This document shows, piece after piece, positions 13,567 to 24,889 of a stretch of DNA of 64,000 nt. The stretch is taken from assembly GCF_020283565.1 (NCBI RefSeq), contig NC_060064.1, forward strand, positions 16,202,337 to 16,266,336, read 5' to 3'. Positions within the stretch are counted from its first letter, which is position 1, and every line of letters begins with the position of its first letter. The position numbers and the translations under genes were made by a program. Under the pieces are notes generated by a model. The model saw nothing but the letters and a program-made list of their open reading frames with translations. It made no database searches and had not been told where the DNA came from. Source of the DNA: Trifolium pratense (taxonomy: Eukaryota; Streptophyta; Magnoliopsida; Fabales; Fabaceae).

Positions 13567-16500
13567 TATTACTTATAGTTTATAGTAAAAGTAAATAGAT
13601 TATTATATAATAAGGACATTTTAGTAAAAATACTACTCAATTTTTATTTATAATTTTTTTTTAAACCGTGTGAACGGATCAACTAACTTAATTATTTTAG
13701 AACGAAAAGAGTATTCTTTTGACAATAAAAATCAAACTCGATATCCTAAAATTTATATCACTAACGCGCATTATGTATTAACCACTTGGACTAGATTTTG
13801 ATAGTCCTACTACTAACTAAAATTATATGTTAATGACATATGTTATAAGATGTCAACATTATAAATAGATCTCTAAACTTTGAGATGTGAAAATAATTAC
13901 AACATCAAATTTGTCATCTGATATCTTTATACTCTAATTTTTATTTTCTTAAAAAAATACTTTGGACAACAACAAAATGATTAGGCTTCTTAATTCATTT
14001 TTGTTTTCTTGTTAAGATAGGAGTTCTTTTTCAAGTAATGTTTTTTTTTTTTTTTTATGTTTGTCATCATAGACTTTTTCAAGTAATGGATGTGCTTGCA
14101 AGTCACAACCTTGTCTAAAATAGTGACATATGTAATGTCAATATTGACATCTCATTATTTAATGAAATATAAATAACATTTTTTTAGGCAAAATATATAA
14201 AATATTATTAGAAAGTTCAAAAGTTGAAATTAATTTATATCATAATATAAAATTATTTTACACATACATTTAATAATATATTAACACATTATGTATTTTT
14301 TTTTTGACAAAACATTATGTATTGTTTTAAAATGCATATGATATGTTACATTTATTAAATAATATGATAATGCATCATTAAATATATGTATAAATTAATT
14401 TTATAGTGATAGTGCATAGAAATTAAACTCTTAAAGGTTAATCTTGAGATACAATGTTAAGCAAAGTACAATATTTGATCATTGACTGAATTTAATTTAT
14501 TTTTTTTCCATTTGACTCTATATATACTAATGAATGAGTAACTTATAAAACACTATTTTTTTGGTGAATTTTATAATTATATACGTGGACATTATTTGTA
14601 GGTCCAATTAAACAATTAGAAATATATTTGACAGATACATTGAAATCATATAGCAATACTATATATACACTAGACTAGAAGATAAAAGGAAATCAAATGT
14701 GGGGGTGGAACTACTAATTAAAAGAAGATTAATAAATGTTTACTTTCTCTATTTATATTTTTAGCAATAAAATGTTTACTTTGTTGTGACTCAGAATTGC
14801 CTGTCTAATTTGCATATAAAGACATTGAATAGCTGAAAGTAGAAGGATACATGGTCCATCATTCACTCAATAATAGAACATGTGCTCATTGAAAATGTTA
14901 CTAAAATCAAGAATAGAGAAAAAGAAAAAGAAAAAAAAAATAAGAAAAAATGATAATTATGCCACTTTAAGTGTGGTAGGTTATTGTAATTAAATTTTCA
15001 TGCGGTTAATTTATTTTTTTTCTATTGGGTAAGTGAAGTATTTTGAATAGTTGGTGAAGTGCACTGATTATTTTTTAATGATGCAGAGTAATAGTTAATA
15101 AACAATTAAAGAAGTTCCTTATAAAAAAAAAACTTGTAGAATGCTGTTTTTTCTTCTTTTCTTTTGATAATCAAATAGAATGTTATTGTAGATTGTTGCT
15201 GGATTCATTCTAATGAATAAAAATTTGTCTAACAATAAAATATTTGAATTTTCGTCAACCAACTTTTTTTTTACGCGACAAACTTATAACATTTCATTCA
15301 TAATAATAGCAGCAATATAATGAAGAATTACATTAAAAGTACTCCAACAAGCATGAGATGAAGCTGTTCAATCAACAATGCAATGTCAATTATATCATAT
15401 ATTTTTCCCACATTCTCAATGTATTGAATGAGATTAGATCAATTAAGCGATTGGATTCAAGTTATTAATCAATTAAGGAACAACTTTTAGACAATTTTTA
15501 CGTACCTTCTGGTAGACTCGGGTTATTAGAATTCTCTTTTTCTGGGATGATCAGAGGATTAAAAAAAGAAAGAAAGAGATGGGATCAGTTTTTTATGAAT
15601 TAAATTATTAATCCACATGTTACAAAAAAAATAAAAATAATAATCTACCAATTAAAAGGATGTGTTAGTTATTACATAATTAGTTCTATGAACACATAAA
15701 AAGGCTGGCACACCAGCTCTGTTACTATATATGGCTAACTGTCTAACACAGTGTTCAATACATAGCTGGAGAAGTTGCCATGCCACCAAATGTATTGTTT
15801 GCATTTTGGAAAATATATTACTAACGTATTAAACAATATCACTATTTTAAATTTATTCATCTGAAACAAATTCATAGGCTGGTTATGTTTTATGGTTTCA
15901 AAATTTATTTTTAAAATTAGCTTTTTTAGGAATTCTATTATAATAAATATTATTCTCACAATGTGTTTAGTAAATTCTTGATATTTTCTAGGAACCTTCT
16001 TTAAAAATTTATTTAGTTTTTTAAATAAGAAATAATTTAGTCACGATTATAGTTTCTGTTGATCTAATCGGAGAAGTTGTGCGTGCGTTTGTTTCACGGT
16101 ATAAAAAATGAATTCTTGGAATAATTTTCCCAGGCATATGTTTTCGAAGAATAATTTTTTTAAAAAAGTGTTTGGATAGTAATTTATATTCCTAGGAATA
16201 TTTTATTTTAAATTCTTAATTTATAAATATATTCCTAAAAATAAGTAATGATAAGTGTAAGTGTGTGTGTACGCAATAGAAGGGGAAAAAAAAATTAGTG
16301 AAACAAACACACTTTATTTGAGTGATAATCTTGAAACAAACACACCTTAAAAGTTTTTTTTTATTTTTGTTTCATCTTAATTCTTCTACAACAACGATAA
16401 TGAAATGTGCACGTATTTGAGCCAACGGCCTTTATTTGAGTAAACTTATGCAAATAGTTTATTACATGCCGATAAACTATTTTTAACTAATTTTGATTAA

Positions 16501-19500
16501 TTCTCTAAAATATATCTTATATGATGCATGTTTACAAAAATTTGAGTAAATTGTTTATCTACATACATGAATCTTTAATTTTTATTTATTTTGACAAAAA
16601 TGAGTCTTTTACTTTCAATAAAATAAAATGGAAAACCAAGCATTTGTTGGCATGTACTAATATGAGAAGAAAATCTAGAAAAAGGAGTGGCAAAAAAAAG
16701 AAGAAGGGCAAGAAAAAGATAAAGGGTCTACATGAAGTTGGAAAAAGATATCTTAGACCACAAAAATCAAAAAGGGGTCAAGCATACAAAGAATGTAGCT
16801 CTTTATTTAGATAAAAGGAGTACATCAAATAAAGTCATTATATATAAAGTAATTAATTTCAAGTGTATTTGACTAAAAACTGCTTCATAAAAAAATAATT
16901 TATGTTTAAATTCAGAAAATTTCCAAACATTGTGCAAGCATTGTGGATCTAAGTATTGTTCATTGGTCATCAAATTGAAACAGTAGCAAAATTTGGTTAA
17001 AGGGATAAATGATAAAATGAGGCAAAGGTGGATAATGTAGTACCATGCCAACAACCACATAGGCTGGCTTGTACTTTTTGCTGTTCATCATATATTCCTA
17101 TTTAAACTCTCACCTTAACAACTTCAAAAACTTTACAACAAACACAATATATTCCATAATCCAATTAATGAATAACATCACAAAAACACACTATTGAAGA
17201 TAAAAATATTCAACATTGAAGTAGTTGAATTCAAGTAGTTAATAAATTTTAGTTAAAAATAAATTGATATATAGAAAATTTAAGTTTAAATTTTGGCCAT
17301 AATTTATTTACTTTCGAACGAACTCTAGACTACTAAAATTATTTCTCCGAGGAGTTATAGGGTAAAGATAAAAAACTATTGGACATCTATATGTTTTGAC
17401 TTTATATTATGGATTCATTTCGTAAAATCAAACACGATTACTCTCACTCAAAACTTTATACATAAATAATTAGCTGTGTCAAGACAAGACACCCAACACA
17501 TACACACTAACACAAGATTTTGTAAGAAGTCTTTGGCTTAAAGAGAAGATTTTGCTGATTGGTACAATTTTATTTAATGGAAATGAACAACAAAGGAAAT
17601 TTCAGTGTGAGTTTCGTATTACTCTTTTCTTTCTTAACCATTATATACATAAACTTTTTTTAATCAAAAGCAATAAATTCTCATTGTTTTGGCTGTGAAG
17701 TAATTAGGTATATTTTTTTTGGCGTAAATCAGATATCTTCTGCGCACAACTATAGAGAGTAATTTCTTAAGTATCGTGGAACTTAAGGAATCTAGAATTT
17801 GGTTAAGTTAGAAAAGACTCATATCATCTCATCTAAGCATTTTTGGGTGTAAATACGTATATTTAGTACTATGTATATTATATCTGGAATGAATTATAAA
17901 CAAAATTTGTTTAAAAAAAGGAAGTCACATGAGAATTGAGGGAAAATAATTATGATACATACTGTTACTGTAATATATTTTGTTTTGACAGGAATCTATG
18001 AGAAACATCAACAAATGATTATGGGACCATGATGAGTCCTTAACAAGTTAAAAAAATAAGTAGTTTTAATTCACGTGCAGACATTCAAAAGATGAAACAA
18101 GTTGACATTTAACCATCATATCATTCTCATGGTGAAATTCATACGTTGAAAGAATGCATAATGCATGTATGATAAAGAAAACTGTAAGAAAATAATTGTT
18201 TTTATGTTGAAGAGAATAGAAGAAAAGATTGTTTCAAAAACAAAATATTAAGAAAAGATCGAATGAAATGCAAAAAAATAAAATAAAATAAAGGCAAATT
18301 ACATGAATTTAACAACATGAACAAAATGTTAGATAAATTCAATTGATCTTATGTTCCTGATAACAAAATAAAAAACAAGATCAATAAATCAAATACGGAA
18401 AATAGAGATTATGTAATTACCTCCAGCCACAGCTACAGTCTTGTGAGTGAATTGTTTTTTTAGTCTTCAAGCTCTTAGATGATGTATATTTTATAAAAAT
18501 AGTAAATTGAGAGCAAGCTTAGAGACCAAACAATACTTTTTATATGATTGTTTCTACCATAAAAAATCATGAGCCATTACCACCCAAATAATAACCATTA
18601 AAAATTGAGAACCTCCAAATCATAACTCATAAAACCTATGGACCACTTAATTGTGGGTTTTACTAATAATAATGAAAAAAACGGTTATGTCTTTTACACA
18701 AAAGATAATTTAAAGATAGCTTAGGAATTTAAATCTAAAACCGAAAGTAAATTAAAACTTAATGTATAAAATAAAAGAAAATAAAAGTTTTAATGGAAAG
18801 ATAATTTGTAAGGAGTTGAATACACCACTTCAAAGACAACATTTATATTTAGTTTGTTAATATATATTCTTGTAACATTTGTTAGCATTGATTGATTTAC
18901 CTTTGTTAAATTATTTTGCATTTAGAATTTTATTTTTTACTCTTTTAGAATTTTTATTTATTTATTTATTTATCAGATTTCATGAAATTAAATAGAGTTG
19001 CATTATCTGCCATGCGACATTATCTCTTATCGTGCTTAGATGACAATCATGAAACTAATTATCATATAGTAGTAATATAGTAGTAAATTAACTAAGTAAG
19101 GTTAGTGGTACATAATACTTCCCCCGTTTTTAAGCAAAAACTTATTATTTTTTAATTATTGAATAATCAATGTATTTAAAATCTTAGAATGTATTTTTTT
19201 TTAATGTAGAGTTTGAGTGTGTCAGCATACATACATGCATGGCACACATCATGGTCGGGGTGGTAAAGGGAAAAGATGATAAGCAATGCAATGATATCAT
19301 GGTAGGGCACTAGATATTATAATATATATGCACCAAATAGTCAATTAAAAACTTCATAAAATGCATTTCTTGGTAAGTATAAAAATGAACATGTTTGTAA
19401 GAGCATAGGGTCTACTACAAAACTTCCCAAGAATAATTTAAGAGGATTAAGTAAATATAAAAAAGGCAATTACAAAAAAAAAAGGACTACTAACTGTTTT

Positions 19501-20080
19501 CTCAAAAACAAAAGAAAGGGAATAAAATCCTTAACCTTTTCCTTTTTAAAAATAATTAATGATGTTAATTTTTGTAATGACAAAAAAAACTATGGCAGCT
19601 TTAAGACCACTAACATGTGGATGGTTATGGTGGTAGCAACTTGTTGCAATGGCCTACTGGTCACAACTTTCCTGTATCCTCGTGCAGAATATTGTATATA
19701 AAATATGTTTGTCCTCAATGATTATTTCTGCAACAATAGAATTCTAGTAGGAACTATATATAAACAACTAATTCTAGTAGGAACTAATTGTCTTGTTTTG
19801 CCAAGTTCTAAGTACTACTATACTTGTAAAAAATAAGCACTACATAATTTGGACCGAAAGATTCCAAGTTTTTTTTTTTTTATGTGTATGCATATCATGC
19901 AAATTAGTTAATTTAAAGATTTTTATATCACAGTATTTATGTCATTGTCAATTATATTTTCATGGACCAACCTTCTAATTCTAATGAAACTACTTTATCT
20001 TTCAATTTTGCTTTTGTAGTTTGATTTCTCAAATTTTGGGATGACAATGCATTTCAGGATTTTCCTGTCACATTTCATTA
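13567..20080. other. Long gene-free AT-rich interval
   Basis: No gene is supportable. A possible tRNA-derived SINE relic in minus orientation lies at about 13640-13800: an A-box-like TAGTCCAAGTGGTTAA and a poor B-box-like sequence. A terminal-inverted-repeat element lies at about 16082-16345 and a Stowaway-like left end (CTTCCCCCGTTTTTAAGCAA) at about 19118. The rest is low-complexity A/T sequence in which short open frames are chance events, for example the Lys-rich frame at 16521-16814. Confidence 0.5.
16082..16345. mobile_element. MITE-like element with GTGYGTTTGTTTCA ends
   Basis: GTGCGTTTGTTTCA near the left border is matched by TGAAACAAACACAC in inverse orientation at about 16298. A second copy of the right-end motif lies about 35 bp further on. 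The two right ends make the exact border and target duplication ambiguous. Non-coding. Confidence 0.5.
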
Positions 20081-20081
20081 C

Positions 20082-20985
20082 CTGCCATGTCCGTCACCGC
20101 GCCTCTGGATGTTTACTGCATCATGGCCTCATCTTCTGAGATCAATTCAACCCTAAGTTGTTCTGGCGCTGCACAAACAGAAAGGATGAGGGATAGATAT
20201 TTGTGGGAAGCGGGGAACAAATGCGACAAGTGGGAGAGAGGTTAACTGGCTAAAGTAAACATGGGACACAGATGTGAAAAAGCAAAATATGTAATATTAT
20301 TATTTTTTTGAAATAAAAAATATGTAATATTATTGGTAGTGTTTTAATCAAATCATTTGTTCAACATGAAAAAACAATAGAAGCTAACACTAGTAATGGT
20401 ACCATTTCATTCATGTTCAATATAAGAGTAGAAGAACATTAAAATTTCGGTTACCAACTGGAGAAGGACATTGTAGATGAATTGAAAAAAACAAATCTCC
20501 ACCACTTGACATCCTTTCCATATTATTATTCTAATTTGCATAATTGTTAGCTCATTTTCTAGAATCAATCTTCCAAAGTTTCTTTATTGGATTCAATTGA
20601 ACCCTCGAATGAATTTCACACAAAGCTGCAAACTGTCGAGTGGATTGACGACACTTGAATTATGCATTCATGCTCTTGGTTACTCCACAAAGTTCAAAAC
20701 GTCTCTATTGATCCATTTCAAAAACTACCATTATTGCTGAATTCTTGCTTTCAACATACGTTAGGAGATGTCTACATGCAAGTTACTGAGAAATATTCAT
20801 AAGAGAGCTTTCGTCATTTGGGCGTGAGTCATGACCATTGCTTTTGCCATTTGATAGCTTGCCTCTTGCTATAGCTTGAAAATTCAAACTAGTTCCTAAA
20901 ACACCACTGTCCTGATGCTTCTTGAGGGCTGAGGCCGCTAATTCCTAGGGCATTGGCTCCTGAAGCATTCATAGCATTTGAGCAG
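20082..20985 (-). pseudogene. Exon-like relics of an unrecognised gene
   Basis: On the minus strand 20168-20082 is bounded by a good acceptor (TTTGTGCAG) and donor (CAG-GTAATG). It reads PEQLRVELISEDEAMMQ before an in-frame stop. A second stretch, about 20980-20783, reads ELAASALKKHQDSGVLGTSL and continues openly to a stop at 20783, but upstream of it the frame contains TAG and TGA. The residue composition looks coding, unlike the surroundings. I do not recognise the protein. A decayed gene, or gene fragments carried by a transposon, would both explain it. Confidence 0.35.
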
Positions 20986-20999
20986 TGTCAATACACGGT

Positions 21000-23300
21000 T
21001 TATTGGGATATCCATACATTGCGCATGTTGATAATATTAGTGATTAACTTTCATATGCGGTTTAGTTTACCATTATAGATTTTGCATTAGTATCTCTTGT
21101 TTAGTGAGCAGTCTTAAACATCAATAATATAAATATCTGAAATATATCAAGTTTTACTTTTACTTTCACTTTCACATTTCCCAGAACAGATAGCATAAAT
21201 TTTCAACTTAAATGAAATAAATATATGTATGCACAGACGTTCGGTGACTCAATTACAATCTTTTTAAATTTATTAACCTAATTACGGACAATCAAATCTT
21301 CATCAGGATGGCACCCAATTCTTGATTGATATTGCTTGCTCATTTCCAATGGGCTCAATTTAAATATTAAATTACTTAAAACAAAAGCATGTGAATTGCA
21401 AGAAAGAAATTGTGACAAGGGCTATACATTAATTTATACTTATACAATTTAAACTCAAGACGAGAAACTCAAAAATTCAAATGAAAAGGTAAAATGCTGT
21501 TGAAACTTTTTTTATGTTTTCTTGAACTATCTTCAATCAGAATCTCCTTTGGAAAAAAATAAAATTAAACATAAAAAGAGGATAATTCTTACCACTTACC
21601 AGGTTGTATTGTAACATGGTTGGGTTCTCTTGATTCAACAAAGCATTGAAGGAAATTTAGCACAATGAGCAGGGGAGACATGTTCAAAGATATGGCTGAT
21701 CAAAGAATGCCTAAGTTTCAATATTCAAAAGTAAGAACTAAGAACATCAGAAACATATTTCTATATGGATATAGATTTGCAAAGAATCAGAAAAACCTTA
21801 CAAATAAACATGTTCTGCGCTTGAAATGGTTGACCAGGATGGAGGTTTGTGAGCTACTGCAGAGAAAGAGGAAGAGGCAGACTCAGAGGTACGAGTAAGA
21901 AGCTGAGGCAGGAGAGCCATCTTTAGAGGTAAGAGTTAACGGATTGTTTGACAAATAGGGTTGGTTCATGCAAAAAGTGGAAACTGAAGCAAAGTGATAT
22001 TGACATGCAGATAATGGAGTTGAAAGGCTAAGGTAGAAGATGATGGATTTTCTATTTTGGAAACCTCAAATTGAATGATGTTTTGATTGGGGTGTAGCAT
22101 GTAAGTTAAATTTTTAGATGACAAAAATATCCTTTGTGCAGGAAATGATGTAACCTGAACCTAATATGCGTGATTTCTATGACTGACGGTATGCAGTTTT
22201 AATATGGATTAACAATTTTTTAAGACCATTTTATTTCCTTTTTGAGAATACTTACCCCCTATCATCACTTGGGAACGGTTTGTAGTTTTAATATGTTTTG
22301 ATATCATAATCATTGATGAAATCATAAGTAATCTTTTATATTGCTCTATCATGATAGAGCAATATAAAAGAAGCAGCAAAAACTGATGCCTGAAAGAGAA
22401 ACCAATACTTGAACCAAGAGGACTCACTACCCGAAAGTATAAGAGTAGAGAGAATTTCTTGTATAGATACGTACCTAACACGTCATATTTAGTCACAAAC
22501 ATGACACTTCATTTAATTTAAAAACCAAACTACTCAAGAAAATTAGAATAAAGAAAGAAGAAACCATTCTCCTTCCGTCATTTTTGAGCAACTGCTACTC
22601 CACGCCGGCGACTGACTGTCCTTCGTCCGAATCAGCTTGATTAGTCACAATTCCTCCGTGGCGTCATCAGCAGAGAATAACCCAATTTGTTTTCATAGCC
22701 AAAGTCGGTACCTTCGGAGAAATCTTCCTTTGCGAGTAAAACATGTACATAGAAGTCAGATTATCGCAAAGTCGTCACACAGGTAGATGGTTTGGTCAAT
22801 CACAGATTGAAGGAGTTAAGGAAGATTTCACACGAGGTAGAAGATGATGGTTCAAGAGTTGGTGACTGAGTGCTTAATTGTTATTACAAACATGTTTAAA
22901 ACAAATAAACCAAAGAAATAATACTGTAGAAGAAGAACGAAGCTTCTAAATGTGTTGTGTTAGTAATTAGTAATTGACTTACTGTACTTTTATGGCAGTG
23001 GAGCAACATTGAAGGAGAAAGAGAAGGAAAAAAGACTTGTCGATTTGTAATATTTTTATTTTATTTACTTCCCTTTTTAATTTTTAATAATGTGTCATCT
23101 TTTGATTAGTTGTTCCTAAAACTGATATGTTGCATCTGTTCCTATGCAAGAATTTCTCAAGAGTAGAATAGTAAATTAAGTCAACAAGCAGATCTAACAA
23201 AGATATTTTTATTATGTTTTCAATAAGTTTGCAAATAATGTGATTGCTCTTCCATGATCAGTGACGTGAAAAAAGAATAGTAGAATAGTAAATTAAGTCG
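21000..23300. other. Unassigned interval with weak exon-like signals
   Basis: An open frame at 21665-21898 (plus) has basic residues near its end (LLQRKRKRQTQRYE) and splice-donor-like GTAAGA/GTACGA motifs, but resembles no family I know. About 22560-22860 is GC-richer than its surroundings without a long frame. I do not call a gene. Confidence 0.3.
22332..22371. repeat. 40-bp perfect palindrome
   Basis: TCTTTTATATTGCTCTATCA is followed immediately by its exact reverse complement, giving 20-bp arms with no spacer. It can fold into a hairpin or cruciform. It lies in a gene-free stretch and I see no flanking target duplication. Confidence 0.9.
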
Positions 23301-23322
23301 GCAAGCATATTAAAGAACTTAC

Positions 23323-23495
23323 CTGAAGTATTCCTGCAGCACCAATCTTGTCTACATCTACGTAGTTTTGGAATGAACTTGGGTACCTTCTCCAACTCAC
23401 CAATGTGTGTATGGCTGCGAAGGAGCAATTAGCATTTGCTGAAATATTTCTGTGTATGACACAATTCCATGACTTGTGTGCATATACTTTCATTA
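23323..23495 (-). other. Isolated exon-like segment, function unknown
   Basis: The minus-strand segment has an acceptor (TTTCCTAATTTCAG) and a strong donor (CTTCAG-GTAAGT). One frame is open throughout, starting ATG near 23493 and ending NYVDVDKIGAAGILQ. No neighbouring exon was found and no family recognised. It may be part of a decayed gene or a non-coding transcript. Confidence 0.3.
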
Positions 23496-23639
23496 CTGAA
23501 ATTAGGAAAAGACGAATATTATTATTATGAAATAAAATCAAAATAACAACAAATCTATTTCGCACACAATTTCAGGCAAATAAAATAACACACGGTAAAT
23601 AAGAAATTTTAGCGTTCTGCGATGAAAAAGTGAAACTTG

Positions 23640-23890
23640 CAGTTAAAAGTCTCATATTGGATGAGATAAGAACTGAAAATGAGTTTATAAGGCAGTTTTA
23701 TAGGGATTGAGTTAGGTCAAACTTAAATTCTAATATGATAATATAGCTTATCCAAGATCCATTGGGCCGCCTGCTATCTAGCAACTCAGGTCATGCTCCA
23801 GATGTTTCAGTCCTGAGCGTGAGCGAGGTGTTTAAGAGTCTCACATTGGATGCGATAAGATTTGAAAATGGTTTATAAGCGGGAAACATC
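23640..23890. repeat. Two related copies of a dispersed repeat
   Basis: A motif of the form AGTCTCAYATTGGATGMGATAAG, followed by a GTTTATAAG block, occurs at about 23650 and again at about 23836. Similar 'cacattggatgagataag' sequences are common in dispersed plant repeats such as LTR fragments. No complete element is visible. Confidence 0.4.
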
Positions 23891-23899
23891 CCAGAAATC

Positions 23900-24889
23900 T
23901 TTAAATGCAAAAAAAAAAAAAAAACAAAAATTTATTGAAACTCTGAATATGGAGTCTAAATGAACTCTTGTTTTTTTTGGAATAGAGTCTAACTGAACTC
24001 TGCTGTAAAACTGAAAAAAATAAATTCTGTTTAGTAATTTCCCAACTAATTTTTTTCATCAAAACAAGGAAATCATTGAGACATCCAACTTTACTCAGTA
24101 TGTCATATGATAAAAGATTACAGTAACTGAACAATAAGTTGCATACTAGTATGTTCAATTTCCTATCAAACACTATAAAGATGGGAAATAAACAACTCCA
24201 TATTTATTTGCAAGTTTTTCAGCAACATAACATGGAATAAATCATTCACAGACACTTGGTTTCCCTGTGATTGTTAGAAGAGCAATGCCGGGCATTCACC
24301 TTTTATAGCTTAAGCTTCTAGGGGATTTGGTCTTTTTCCCAAATGAAAGCAACCACAACTAACTGCAACTGAAAGTTGAAACCATACTTAATCAATCTTA
24401 AAGCCTCTCAGTGTGTCATGCAGTCCCAGCAACACGACAAAAATAGGTCGTGGGCAGGTAATATCTAGATTTAATATCATACACTTTTCTACTGTACAAG
24501 ATTTAAATTTACTTACAAAAAATTCTTCATTGCCTGAACTTCAGCACATTCAACCACACTTCAGACTGATAATGGTCCGTAGGCCTCAAAATCTCAGAAG
24601 CAAACTATGCTTCCACAACAGCCCTCTAAAAGGATAGCTGCTATTATCCTTCATGAAGAAATAAAGATAAATGCACTCCAGACTGGTAGTAGCAATATCT
24701 AATGATATTCACCATAGAAAAGATAACCAATATTTCCTTGGTTTCTTACGGTTTGTTCCACTGCCACATATTTTGTAACCACTTGTTTGCCGCAATGTGC
24801 AGGTAGCAAATGAGTGCTACTTATTGATTTCATGATTACATAAAATCTTGGAAAATGTCCGGGATAATGAAAAGGGGAAACAATCAAAT
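23900..24889. other. Non-coding interval, probably including the PPR 3'UTR
   Basis: No gene is visible. The part nearest 24890 lies directly downstream of the minus-strand PPR stop codon and is the natural place for its 3'UTR. A 17-bp A-tract sits near 23907. Confidence 0.4.

Noticed and set aside
16521..16814. Lys/Arg-rich open frame (KKKKKGKKK)
   Set aside because: Arises from A/G-rich low-complexity DNA; no homology recognised.
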